Positions 1 through 8,079 of a stretch of DNA of 38,538 nucleotides are shown piece by piece. The translations under genes were made by a program, and so were the position numbers. The notes beneath the pieces were generated by a model. It had not been told where the DNA came from. It made no database searches and worked only from the letters and a program-made list of their open reading frames with translations. Origin of the DNA: Deltaproteobacteria bacterium (GTDB lineage Bacteria; Desulfobacterota; Desulfobacteria; Desulfobacterales; Desulfosalsimonadaceae); assembly GCA_013151835.1 (NCBI GenBank), contig JAADHK010000134.1:1-38538 (forward strand). The letters are read 5' to 3'. The stretch's first letter is position 1. Each line of letters begins with the position of its first letter.

Positions 1-702
1 ATTGATATCAATATATTCTATAATTCAAGCAAGGTGACCTATGCCGGCTATGATACGAATACGTTTTTAAATGCCGGAGATACTGTAGTCACCCCTGAAG
101 TTGTCGATGTCCAGGACGATTCTGGTAATGCGGATAACGATTCAGATACAGATAAAATGATTCAAATGTCATGGACAAGTTCCTCTGACACCTGGCCTGA
201 CGTAAGCCTGCCCGCATTGCTTGAAGATTTGAATTTTACGGTAAACGAGTCATTGCAGGAAGGTGATGAACTTCCATTCTCTATAATTGATAATAGCCAT
301 GCTACAGGCTACTCTTTCTGTGGACAGGGTATTGTGGCTACGGTTAATATCTGGAATCTGGATGTGGATGGCGACGGCAGTGTATTTAACACTAGTGATG
401 GACTTATGATTGCGCGGTATTTATTTCATATGAACGGCTCTGCGGGCTGGACGTCTGATCTTGTCACTGCCGGTGCTACGCGAAGTGAAGAAGAAATTGG
501 TGAATATATACAAGCCGGAGTAGATAATCTGATACTTGATGTGGATGGCGACGGCAGTGTCTTTAATACTAGTGATGGACTTATGGTTGCGCGGTATTTA
601 TTTCATATGAACGGCTCTGCGGGCTGGACGTCTGATCTTGTCACTACCGGCGCGACGCGAGATGAAGCCGCTATTGGCACTTATATTAATTCTTTAAAAT
701 AA
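1..702 (+). CDS. Cohesin-like/dockerin-like secreted protein, 5' end missing
   Basis: The reading frame is open from the first base, so the true start lies outside the window; the first possible internal start is a GTG at 34. The N-terminal part (FYNSSKVTYAGYD) closely resembles the cohesin-like segment of the next gene (FYDSNKLTYIGYD), so it is the end of a cohesin-type beta-sandwich. It is followed by two copies of a dockerin-type EF-hand motif (DVDGDGSVFNTSDGL then MxARYL), 59 residues apart. Aspartates at alternate positions match the calcium loop of type I dockerins. Such proteins are exported and assemble by cohesin-dockerin pairing. It is probably co-transcribed with the gene 39 bp downstream. 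The domain reading is fairly secure; the ligand and partner are unknown. Confidence 0.7.
   Translation: MDINIFYNSSKVTYAGYDTNTFLNAGDTVVTPEVVDVQDDSGNADNDSDTDKMIQMSWTSSSDTWPDVSLPALLEDLNFTVNESLQEGDELPFSIIDNSHATGYSFCGQGIVATVNIWNLDVDGDGSVFNTSDGLMIARYLFHMNGSAGWTSDLVTAGATRSEEEIGEYIQAGVDNLILDVDGDGSVFNTSDGLMVARYLFHMNGSAGWTSDLVTTGATRDEAAIGTYINSLK
361..672 (+). repeat. Near-identical tandem repeat encoding two dockerin-like motifs
   Basis: Two in-frame DNA copies, about 361-495 and 538-672 with a period of 177 bp (59 codons), differ at only a few bases. Such high DNA identity points to a recent duplication or gene conversion rather than two old domains. Confidence 0.85.
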
Positions 703-741
703 CTGTTTTTTTTAAAACAACTTCAAATTTGGAGGATAATA

Positions 742-1386
742 ATGATTAAGCCTATTTTTCGATTGACTCCAAGAAAGGCTGTGCTTGTAATTTTTGCAAT
801 CTGCCTCTCTTGCTTTGTTTTGGGGCTGTCATCCGCCTATGCGGATACTACTACCCAAATCGTAACATTGAACGCCAGTCCTGACACTCCAACTGTGGAT
901 GATACGGTAACAGTGGGAGTGGATTATGATGTGTCCCCAGTCGATAATACGCTTCCCGGACTTGATCTCAAAATATTTTATGATTCAAATAAGTTGACTT
1001 ACATCGGGTATGATAATTATTTTACTCGGGCCGGTGATTTCGGTGCGAACCCGGATAATAATGCTCCAAGTACGGATACTGATAATTTGGATGGTGACAC
1101 TTCAACCGACAAATTCCTCATAATAAGTTGGGGAGCGCTTGCCGGAAATTGGCCGGGTGATGACCAGACTCTTCCACTTCGCCTTGTTGATTTAAAATTT
1201 ACCCCCTTAAGCGAGGCTACAAGCAATGTAAATGTTAAAATCCAGACCGTTCAATATCTAGGGGAAGAGCATAATACAACTGTCACAGTTACATGCCCAA
1301 CCGCGACGATCGATTCGTTTTCTGCGGATAACACGGGCCTTTGCTCGGGCCAGAGCGCAACCCTGTCATGGGCAACAACGGCGTAA
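742..1386 (+). CDS. Secreted cohesin-like protein, N-terminal part of a frameshifted gene
   Basis: The start ATG follows a good ribosome site (GGAGG at 731-735). Residues 1-35 form a Sec signal peptide with a basic N-region, a hydrophobic core and cleavage near SSAYAD. Residues about 40-185 form a cohesin-like domain related to the preceding protein. The last 30 residues (IDSFSADNTGLCSGQ, then LSWATT) begin the first of a series of Ig/PKD-like repeats, but the frame ends at TAA 1384-1386 in the middle of that repeat. The rest of the repeat and seven more continue in another frame from about 1380, so this and the next entry are almost certainly one gene of about 1,120 codons. The two parts may come from a real mutation or a one-base sequencing error. 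Confidence 0.75.
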   Translation: MIKPIFRLTPRKAVLVIFAICLSCFVLGLSSAYADTTTQIVTLNASPDTPTVDDTVTVGVDYDVSPVDNTLPGLDLKIFYDSNKLTYIGYDNYFTRAGDFGANPDNNAPSTDTDNLDGDTSTDKFLIISWGALAGNWPGDDQTLPLRLVDLKFTPLSEATSNVNVKIQTVQYLGEEHNTTVTVTCPTATIDSFSADNTGLCSGQSATLSWATTA

Positions 1387-4109
1387 CGCTGGATGACGGC
1401 ACCGGGCCGGTGACAGCGGACGCCACCGGAAGCCAGACCGTGACACCCTCGGTGACAACAACCTACACGTTGACGGCCACGAACTCCTGTGGGCCGGTAA
1501 CTCAAAGCGTTACGGTTACAGTAAGCGATTCTCCGACGGTCGACAGCTTTACCGCCTCACCCACAGCTATTTGCAATGGCGACAGCACGATACTTAGCTG
1601 GGGAACCACCGGTGCCACGAGCATGACCATTGATGATGGAAGCGGAGCCGTTGAGACGACAGAGACGAACAAGACCGTTACTCCCACGTCCACGACGACC
1701 TATACGTTGACTGCGATCAATGGCTGTGGATCAGATTCAAAGACAGTCACCGTAACGGTAAATAATGCCCCTGTAATTGAATCATTTACAGCCTCCGATA
1801 TATGCACAAACATCAGTGGGAGTGCAGACCTTAGCTGGTCGGTGATCGGGGCTGACAGCGTAAGCATAGACAAAAGTGTTGGCGATGTTAACCCTGCCAG
1901 CGGAACATATTCTGTTTCACCGTCCGTTGACACGACTTATACGCTTACGGCGACAAACAGCTGTAGCGAGGTTCCTACGACAGCCACGGTGACAATTGCC
2001 GTCAAGGCACTCCCGGTAATCAATTCCTTTACGATTTCTAAAGATACCATCTGCAAAGGATTGGATACCATAGATCTGGCCTGGTCGGTGGATGGCGCCG
2101 ACAGTCTGACTATAAATAATGAAGTAGGTACGGTTACAAATACTACAAGCAAAGAAGGCCTTGCTCCAACAGCCTCTACAACATACACGCTTACCGCCAC
2201 CAATAGCTGCGGCTCTGTTACGGCGGATGTCTCTGTAACGGTGAATGACAAGCCTGTAATCAGCAGTTTTACGGCGGCCGATTCAACCGTCTGCCCGGAC
2301 GGAAGCACTACCCTTAACTGGGATGTGACAGATGCGGATACCATAAGCATCGATAACGGCGTAGTGATTGGAGAGGGAACGAGCGTAACCGTTCACCCGG
2401 CAGGCACCACAACCTACACGCTTAGCGCGACCAATACCTGTGGTACCACCACAAAGAGCGTGACAGTGTCTGTGACTGCTGCTCCGGCTATCGGCACATT
2501 TACGGCAACCAATGCAACGATCTGCAGCGGAAGTCAAACCACCCTGCAGTGGAGCGATGTTACCGGCGCCTCCAGCCTGAGCATTGATAACAGCGTGGGA
2601 ACGGTCACGGAAACGAGCGAGAGCGTTTCCCCGACTGTGACCACGACCTATACGCTGACCGCGACTAATAGCTGCGGCGTCACGGATACCAAAACAGTTA
2701 CCGTAAATGTAACGGCAATGCCGGTGATTTCAGATTTTACAGCTACACCGGACTCTATTTGCAAGGGTCAAAGCACCACCCTTGCATCGACGGTAACCGG
2801 CGCCACAACCATCACCATTGACCACGGTGTAGGAACGGTCGGCGGGGGAACAAGCACGGCTGTTGTTTCGCCCACAACTACAACAACCTATACGCTTACA
2901 GCGAGCAACGGCGACTGCCAGGTGACGGAAACGGTCACGGTTACGGTAAATGACAAGCCTGTGATCACCTCGTTTACCGCCAGTCCGACAAACGTGCTTG
3001 CGGGCGGGGATGTCACCCTTTCCTGGGCGATTACCAATGCGACCGGCGCCGCCATCAGCGGCGTCGACAGCCCGGTAAATGCATCTTCGGGCACAATTGT
3101 AGTCAACCCCACCGAAGATACGCCCTATACCCTGACGGCAACCAACGGGTGCGGGGATACAACATCGGATGTTACGGTCACCGTTATCCTGAACAACCCG
3201 CCCGACAAGCCGGTGATGAGTTCACCCACGGACGGTGCAACCGGTGTGTCCCTGATGCCGGAGCTTACGGCCGGGGCATATAACGATGCTGACGGTGATC
3301 CCCAGACCATGACCTGGTGGCAAATTTCGACCGACAGCACTTTTACCGATGATGGCTCCCTGGTCTATGACGAAAAAACAGACACCTATCTTACCTCGAT
3401 TGTCGTTCCGCCCAACCTGATCCTTGACGTTGCGACCATGTATTACTGGCGGGTCAGGTATTTTGACGGCAAGAACTGGTCGGATTCAGATGTTTATTCC
3501 TTTACCACCACGCCCAACGGCGCGCAGTATACCGATGGCGTACAGAACGGGGACCGGATTCCGGATAACGAGGTTACCATTGCGGGTTTTGCGGACGAAC
3601 ACGGAAAGCCGGTTAACACGCCAACGAAAAAGGCCTTTGTTTCCAAGGTTAACAAAAATATCCAGATCGGTGTAGAGGCTGCGGACGCCGTTATCGACCG
3701 GTGCGGCTCCGTTGATCCAAAAGATTTTAAAGACATGGCTCCCAAGGTTCCGCATATGCCTTACGGATTGATTGAGATTGCGCTGACCGTACCTAATCCC
3801 GGGGATACCGCAACCGTGACGGTCTACTTTACAAGGAAACTTCCGAATGCGAATGATTTCGTCTGGTGGAAGTATGATCCAAACCTTGGTGAGTTTTATA
3901 ACTATGGCGAAGCTGCGGCCGCACTCGGTGTGGCTGATGCCGTTGTGGTCAGTGAAGACCGCATGTCCGTCACCCTGAAATTCAAGGATGGCGGATACGG
4001 CGACCTGATCGAAACCCCGGACAGCCGGATTATAGATCCTTCCGGCGTGGGTGACGAGGGCGGCGGAAGCAACGGCGGCACTTGCTTTGTCGACACGATT
4101 ACCAGGTAG
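1368..4109 (+). CDS. Ig/PKD-like repeat surface protein, C-terminal part of a frameshifted gene
   Basis: This is the continuation of the gene starting at 742. About seven and a half repeats of 75-80 residues follow one another up to about 3185. Each has the pattern P-x-I-x-S-F-T-A, then a cysteine (I-C-x-G), L-x-W, a serine/threonine-rich strand, and T-T-Y-T-L-T-A-T-N-x-C-G. The paired cysteines suggest one disulfide per repeat, fitting an exported protein. An FnIII-like domain follows (about 3196-3518, ending YYWRVRYFDGKNW), then a domain like the choice-of-anchor U family (TVTVYFTRKLP, WWKYDPNLGEFYNY). The tail is a Gly/Ser-rich GGGSNGGTCFVDT and then a stop. ATG 1368 and TTG 1341 are the only local starts; neither is convincing, so I do not think this part is translated on its own. 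The likely role is a surface or extracellular adhesin/scaffold. Confidence 0.7.
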   Translation: MGNNGVTLDDGTGPVTADATGSQTVTPSVTTTYTLTATNSCGPVTQSVTVTVSDSPTVDSFTASPTAICNGDSTILSWGTTGATSMTIDDGSGAVETTETNKTVTPTSTTTYTLTAINGCGSDSKTVTVTVNNAPVIESFTASDICTNISGSADLSWSVIGADSVSIDKSVGDVNPASGTYSVSPSVDTTYTLTATNSCSEVPTTATVTIAVKALPVINSFTISKDTICKGLDTIDLAWSVDGADSLTINNEVGTVTNTTSKEGLAPTASTTYTLTATNSCGSVTADVSVTVNDKPVISSFTAADSTVCPDGSTTLNWDVTDADTISIDNGVVIGEGTSVTVHPAGTTTYTLSATNTCGTTTKSVTVSVTAAPAIGTFTATNATICSGSQTTLQWSDVTGASSLSIDNSVGTVTETSESVSPTVTTTYTLTATNSCGVTDTKTVTVNVTAMPVISDFTATPDSICKGQSTTLASTVTGATTITIDHGVGTVGGGTSTAVVSPTTTTTYTLTASNGDCQVTETVTVTVNDKPVITSFTASPTNVLAGGDVTLSWAITNATGAAISGVDSPVNASSGTIVVNPTEDTPYTLTATNGCGDTTSDVTVTVILNNPPDKPVMSSPTDGATGVSLMPELTAGAYNDADGDPQTMTWWQISTDSTFTDDGSLVYDEKTDTYLTSIVVPPNLILDVATMYYWRVRYFDGKNWSDSDVYSFTTTPNGAQYTDGVQNGDRIPDNEVTIAGFADEHGKPVNTPTKKAFVSKVNKNIQIGVEAADAVIDRCGSVDPKDFKDMAPKVPHMPYGLIEIALTVPNPGDTATVTVYFTRKLPNANDFVWWKYDPNLGEFYNYGEAAAALGVADAVVVSEDRMSVTLKFKDGGYGDLIETPDSRIIDPSGVGDEGGGSNGGTCFVDTITR

Positions 4110-4122
4110 CCGTTATTTAAAA

Positions 4123-4162
4123 TACCGGGGGATGCATTGCAGTTTCGATGCTTCCCCCGGTA
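4123..4162 (+). other. Inverted repeat just after the surface-protein gene
   Basis: TACCGGGGGA (4123-4132) pairs perfectly with TCCCCCGGTA (4153-4162), and the stem continues inward as GCAT/ATGC after one mismatch. No T-run follows. It may stabilise the 3' end of the mRNA or help termination with the hairpin 30 bp downstream. Confidence 0.6.
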
Positions 4163-4192
4163 CTTGCAGTCAATTCCATGATGAAGCAGTAA

Positions 4193-4228
4193 AAAAACCG
4201 CAGGGCGTATTAAGGCCCTGCGGTTTTT
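4193..4228 (+). terminator. Rho-independent terminator
   Basis: A 14-bp stem (4193-4206 with 4215-4228) contains the GC core CCGCAGGGC/GCCCTGCGG. It is flanked by A7 on the left and T5 on the right, so it could work in both directions. It ends transcription of the surface-protein genes before the toxin-antitoxin pair. Confidence 0.9.
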
Positions 4229-4276
4229 CTGTTTAGATGATTTATGATCATAGCCTGTGGCTGCGCGCATTGATAT

Positions 4277-4320
4277 TTTTTATTGATTATGGCCATCATT
4301 ATGGCCATAATCAATAAAAA
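4277..4320 (+). promoter_or_regulatory. Probable autoregulatory operator of the toxin-antitoxin pair
   Basis: A perfect 20-bp inverted repeat (4277-4296 and 4301-4320) with a 4-base spacer holds two ATGGCCAT palindromes (4289-4296 and 4301-4308), 12 bp apart. It ends 26 bp before the antitoxin start. Antitoxins of the Phd/YefM type normally repress their own operon through such paired palindromes, so this is the expected operator. The AT-rich arms probably overlap the promoter. Confidence 0.7.
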
Positions 4321-4346
4321 CATAGTTTGTGAAGGAGGATGCAGCC

Positions 4347-4625
4347 ATGCAAAAACAATTTTCAATTGCCGAAGCAAAAAACAGGCTTCCTGCAATAATC
4401 CATGATGTTGAAAAAGGCCCTTATGTGGAATTGACAAGACGTGGAAAACCGGTTGCCATCTTGCTGTCTATTCAGGAATATGAACGGATCAGTCGTAAAA
4501 ATACCGGGTTTTGGAGCGCTGTTTTAAATTTTCGGCAAAAATTCATGGATGAATCTGTTGGCATTTCCGATGATGATTTCAAAGGGCTTCGTGATATTTC
4601 TTCCGGAAGGGACGTTGTGTTATAA
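4347..4625 (+). CDS. Phd/YefM-type antitoxin
   Basis: This 92-residue protein begins at ATG 4347, 8-9 bp after AGGAGG; an upstream GTG at 4329 lacks this spacing. The N-terminal half has the Phd/YefM DNA-binding and dimerisation pattern: FSIAEAKNRLPAIIHDVE, then YVELTRRGKPVAIL and S-x-Q-E-Y-E-R-I. The C-terminal 45 residues should be the toxin-neutralising tail. Its stop overlaps the toxin start (TAATG), so the two are translationally coupled. It should bind the toxin and repress the operon at the palindrome upstream. The family is clear; the exact subclass (VapB-like versus Phd) is less so. Confidence 0.88.
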   Translation: MQKQFSIAEAKNRLPAIIHDVEKGPYVELTRRGKPVAILLSIQEYERISRKNTGFWSAVLNFRQKFMDESVGISDDDFKGLRDISSGRDVVL

Positions 4626-5044
4626 TGATGAAATATCTCATTGATACAAATGTGCTCTCTGAGCCGGTCAAGACCGTACCGGATCAATCGGCCCTGAAGA
4701 TGATTGAAAAACATCAGCACGAACTTGTTACGGCTGCTCCTGTCTGGCATGAGCTTCAATTCGGTTGCCGGCGTCTTCCGCAGTCCCGCAAGCGCGAGGT
4801 TATTTCTTTATTCCTAGACAACGTCGTCAAACGCACAATGCCCATTCTTCCCTATGATGAAAGGGCGGCGGAGTGGCATGCAAGGCAGCGGGCCCGACTG
4901 TCGGCAAAAGGGATGCCCCCGCCATTTGTCGATGGACAGATTGCGGCAATAGCTGCGGTAAATAGTCTGATTCTCGTGACGCGGAATATGGACGATTTTA
5001 AATGCTTTTCAAAATTAAAGATTGAAATCTGGCATGGTATGTGA
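4625..5044 (+). CDS. vapC: VapC-type PIN-domain ribonuclease toxin
   Basis: This 139-residue PIN-domain protein has the acidic metal-binding residues expected of VapC: D7 in YLIDTNVLSE, E43 in VWHELQFG, D103 in FVDGQIAAIA, and D123/D124 in TRNMDDF. PIN toxins cleave RNA, often initiator tRNA or rRNA loops; the target here cannot be told from sequence. The start overlaps the antitoxin stop by one base, and a second ATG follows at 4628. The length is normal and all catalytic positions are present, so the toxin should be active. Confidence 0.92.
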   Translation: MMKYLIDTNVLSEPVKTVPDQSALKMIEKHQHELVTAAPVWHELQFGCRRLPQSRKREVISLFLDNVVKRTMPILPYDERAAEWHARQRARLSAKGMPPPFVDGQIAAIAAVNSLILVTRNMDDFKCFSKLKIEIWHGM

Positions 5045-5070
5045 TGATTCTTGAACCAGGGAGATTGTAA

Positions 5071-6105
5071 ATGCTTATCGTTATGCACAAAAACGCGGCA
5101 CGGGCCGAGGTTGACAATGTAGTTGCCGCTGTCGAGGCAAGGGGGTGCACGGCCCGGCCCATACCCGGAGGGGACAGGGTTTCTATCGCCATACTCTATA
5201 ATCAGGGGGCGGTTGAACCGGGGTGGTTTTCGGGTATGCCGGGCGTCAAGGAGACCATTGCCGTCACAAGGCCGTATAAACTCGTGAGCCGGGAAATGCA
5301 TCCGCATGACACCGTTATCCGTGTGGGAAATATCGAGATCGGCGGCCGCTACCCCGTGATCATGGCCGGGCCTTGCGCGGTGGAAAGCAGGGACCAGGCC
5401 ATGACAATCGCCGGGCATGTAAAAAAAGCCGGTGCCCATATTTTCAGGGGAGGGGCCTTTAAACCGAGGACATCCCCTTATTCCTTTCAGGGCATGGAAG
5501 AGGAAGGGCTCAAAGTCCTTGCCGAAGTAAGGGGCCGGTTTGATCTGCCGATCGTGACCGAGGTCATGGATATCGCGCATTTCGACATGGTGGAGGCTTA
5601 TGCGGACATCATCCAGATCGGCACCCGGAACATGCAGAATTTCAGCCTGCTCAAGCGCGCCGGGGAATCCGAAAAACCGGTTCTTTTAAAACGCGGGATG
5701 TCGGCCACTGTGGATGAATGGCTTATGGCGGCGGAATACATAATGTCACGGGGCAATACCGGGATTATCCTGTGTGAGCGGGGGATAAGGACTTTTGTGC
5801 GGCACAGCCGCAATACGCTCGACCTTTCGGCCGTTCCCGTGGTGAGAAGGGAGAGCCATCTTCCGGTGATCGTAGATCCGAGCCATGCGGCGGGTTTTCG
5901 TGACCAGGTAATGCCCCTTGCACGCGCGGCGTGCGCGGCAGGCGCCCAAGGGCTCATGGTCGAGGTTCATCATGCCCCTGAAACAGCGGTTTCCGACGGG
6001 GCGCAATCCCTTTTACCCGACCAGTTTGCCCGTTTATGCAAGGATATCCGGGCCATTTCCCGGATTCTCGAACCAGGTCCGGGCAAGGAACAGGTTGCCC
6101 CATGA
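5071..6105 (+). CDS. aroF: 3-deoxy-7-phosphoheptulonate (DAHP) synthase, type I-beta
   Basis: This enzyme condenses phosphoenolpyruvate with erythrose 4-phosphate, the first step of the shikimate pathway. Residues 1-75 form the ferredoxin-like N-terminal domain of Thermotoga-type enzymes, usually the site of tyrosine/phenylalanine feedback. The TIM-barrel motifs follow in order: MAGPCAVES, FKPRTSPYSFQG, TEVMD, IQIGTRNMQNF, LLKRG, CERGIRTF and IVDPSHAAG. These include the metal-binding Cys, His, Glu and Asp residues of the family. At 344 residues it is a normal length. Its stop overlaps the aroB start (ATGA), so the two are coupled. The start follows a weak AGGGAG at 5058-5063. Confidence 0.93.
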   Translation: MLIVMHKNAARAEVDNVVAAVEARGCTARPIPGGDRVSIAILYNQGAVEPGWFSGMPGVKETIAVTRPYKLVSREMHPHDTVIRVGNIEIGGRYPVIMAGPCAVESRDQAMTIAGHVKKAGAHIFRGGAFKPRTSPYSFQGMEEEGLKVLAEVRGRFDLPIVTEVMDIAHFDMVEAYADIIQIGTRNMQNFSLLKRAGESEKPVLLKRGMSATVDEWLMAAEYIMSRGNTGIILCERGIRTFVRHSRNTLDLSAVPVVRRESHLPVIVDPSHAAGFRDQVMPLARAACAAGAQGLMVEVHHAPETAVSDGAQSLLPDQFARLCKDIRAISRILEPGPGKEQVAP

Positions 6106-7127
6106 AGCAGCTTACCATTAAAGGTGCGACCGGGAATTCGGAAATTTTTATCAATGAACGTCTTGAAAACCTTTCCGCGTACCTGCCCGACACCCGGGTG
6201 ATCATCATCACGGACACCAATGTGTCAAACCTTTATGCAGACCGTTTTCCGGATACTGAAATTATAACCATCGGCACGGGAGAAGTCATAAAGACCATGG
6301 ACACGGCGGCAAATATTTACCGCCGCCTGATTGAACTTCAAGCCGACCGGTCTTCATTTCTCGTTGGAATCGGCGGCGGAATCGTGTGCGACATCACCGG
6401 GTTTGCGGCTTCAACCTATATGCGCGGTATTGGGTTCGGGTATGTGGCAACAACGCTCCTGGCCCAGGTGGATGCGAGCGTGGGCGGAAAAACCGGCGTG
6501 AATTTCATGGGTTATAAAAACATGGTCGGCGTTTTTAATCAGCCGGATTTTGTTCTCTGTGATCCGAATGTGCTGCAAACGCTTTCGACCCGGGATCTGG
6601 CCTGCGGGTTTGGCGAGATAATCAAGCACGCCGCCATTACCGACGCGGATTATTTTTCATACTTAGAAGCGCATAGCGCGGATGCCGGAGCCTTGAATGC
6701 CCCGGTCATGGAAAAGATTATTTTTGACTCGGTCCGGATAAAGGCGGATGTCGTCAACCGGGATGAAAAAGAGGCGGGAGAGCGGAGAAAACTTAATTTT
6801 GGACATACGCTCGGCCATGCCGTGGAAAAGACAACAAAACTTCCCCACGGGGAAGCCGTGGCCGTCGGTATGATTGCCGCAGCCAGGTTGTCCGCCGAAC
6901 AGGGCCTCATATCAAAGGCCGACGTTGAACGGCTCCGCCGCCTTGTTTTATCATACGGCCTTCCGGTATCGGCCGGCATTGATAAAAAAGCAATCATGGA
7001 TGCCATGGCCCGCGACAAGAAGCGGAAGGGAGCAGGCATACATTTTGTGCTCCTTGCCGCCATCGGGCAAGCCGTCATAGAGGAAATTTCCATGGATGAG
7101 CTTGAAGCGGTTGTTGATTTGCTTTAG
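6102..7127 (+). CDS. aroB: 3-dehydroquinate synthase
   Basis: This enzyme converts DAHP, the product of the preceding gene, into 3-dehydroquinate using NAD and a divalent metal. I chose ATG 6102, which overlaps the aroF stop, over an upstream in-frame start at 6036 inside aroF. The 341-residue protein has the NAD-binding GIGGGIVCDITGF, the ATTLLAQVDASVGGKTGVN segment, GFGEIIKHA, and the metal-ligand motifs NFGHTLGHAVE and LPHGEAVAVGM. The length is slightly under the usual 350-360, with all core motifs present. It ends 10 bp before the convergent patatin gene. Confidence 0.95.
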   Translation: MKQLTIKGATGNSEIFINERLENLSAYLPDTRVIIITDTNVSNLYADRFPDTEIITIGTGEVIKTMDTAANIYRRLIELQADRSSFLVGIGGGIVCDITGFAASTYMRGIGFGYVATTLLAQVDASVGGKTGVNFMGYKNMVGVFNQPDFVLCDPNVLQTLSTRDLACGFGEIIKHAAITDADYFSYLEAHSADAGALNAPVMEKIIFDSVRIKADVVNRDEKEAGERRKLNFGHTLGHAVEKTTKLPHGEAVAVGMIAAARLSAEQGLISKADVERLRRLVLSYGLPVSAGIDKKAIMDAMARDKKRKGAGIHFVLLAAIGQAVIEEISMDELEAVVDLL

Positions 7128-7137
7128 GGTGGGTATC

Positions 7138-8040
7138 TCACCGTATAAACCGTCCAATCTGCATACGCGCGCACTGGTAACCTTCCTCAAGGAGTCTTTC
7201 CGCATGCCGGGGCGTAAAGTTTAACAGGGACTTGAATCCGAGCATCCGGGTGGGTGCAACAGTTGCCAGGCGTTTTCCCTTAAGGGCTAACTGGAGCTGT
7301 GGAGAATCGGGAAGCGGCGTGTCATAAGATGCCGCATCTTTTCCGACTTGCCAGCTATTGTTGTGAAGCGCCACGGTATATGATCCAATGAGAAATTGTT
7401 CAAAGACCAGTTCCGCCACCTCCCTGTGGGTTTTCGGCATTTTTGCGGCAAAGGCCCCAAGGGGAGAGAGCAGAACCACGATAATTTCCTTTGCCCCTAG
7501 CCCCAGGGCCGGTGCGATGGGTGTATTTGCCATTATACCGGCGTCCCAGTAAGGTGAGCCGTCAATATACTGCCAGGGAAAGAGCATTGGAATGGCGCCT
7601 GCCGCCATGAGATGCTCAATCTCTATGACCCGGTGCGTAAAATACCGGATCTGTGATGTCCGCATATTCAAGGCGGCAACCAATATCTCAGTGGAGCTGT
7701 TCCGAAGCGACCCTATATCGAAGCTTTCCTTGATAAGTCGTTTTAATGGCCGGGTGTCAGACAGGGGTGAAAATTTACGGCCGGAAAGCAGGGTCCGAAG
7801 GAATGCCGGTGTGGTAAAGTGGTACATCTGTTTCCGGTGATACTTCTTCCAGAGTCCGATCATGTCCTCAATCGACATGCCGGATCCGATTGCCGCCGCG
7901 TTTATGGCGCCCACGGAGGTCCCGCAGATAAGGTCGGGCCGCCATCCTTTTTCCTCCAGATATTTTATAACGCCGACCTCAAATGCGCCCCGTGCGCCCC
8001 CTCCCGAAAGAATCAGCGCGCGTTCAATCTTTTTCCCCAT
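7138..8040 (-). CDS. Patatin-like phospholipase (RssA/NTE type)
   Basis: This 300-residue protein has the patatin Ser-Asp dyad: the oxyanion loop GGGARGAFE (13-21), the nucleophile S42 in GTSVG, and D166 in WDAGIMAN. The family hydrolyses acyl esters of phospholipids or neutral lipids. There is no signal peptide, so it is probably cytoplasmic or membrane-associated. It is transcribed away from the phasin-like gene, and the 257-bp spacer between them holds several GCAWTGC palindromes, one of them 40 bp upstream of this start. That suggests joint control with granule genes. A function in mobilising granule lipid or polymer is plausible but inferred. Confidence 0.88.
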   Translation of the reverse strand: MGKKIERALILSGGGARGAFEVGVIKYLEEKGWRPDLICGTSVGAINAAAIGSGMSIEDMIGLWKKYHRKQMYHFTTPAFLRTLLSGRKFSPLSDTRPLKRLIKESFDIGSLRNSSTEILVAALNMRTSQIRYFTHRVIEIEHLMAAGAIPMLFPWQYIDGSPYWDAGIMANTPIAPALGLGAKEIIVVLLSPLGAFAAKMPKTHREVAELVFEQFLIGSYTVALHNNSWQVGKDAASYDTPLPDSPQLQLALKGKRLATVAPTRMLGFKSLLNFTPRHAERLLEEGYQCARMQIGRFIR

Positions 8041-8079
8041 GGGAAGACCCCTCTTTTTTATGGATTATCAATACAACAA

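Noticed and set aside
1365-1390. Programmed -1 ribosomal frameshift
   Set aside because: No X-XXY-YYZ slippery heptamer or downstream structure is visible at the shift site, so an error or mutation is more likely.
1300-3190. Regular repeats that might suggest a CRISPR or satellite array
   Set aside because: The period of 225-240 bp is protein-level only and encodes Ig-like domains; there are no short identical repeats with unique spacers.
4051-4236. 61-codon frame at the end of the surface-protein gene
   Set aside because: It overlaps the true gene and runs through two hairpins including the terminator.
4852-5580. 242-codon minus-strand frame across vapC and the DAHP synthase gene
   Set aside because: It is antisense to two clear genes and shows no family motif.
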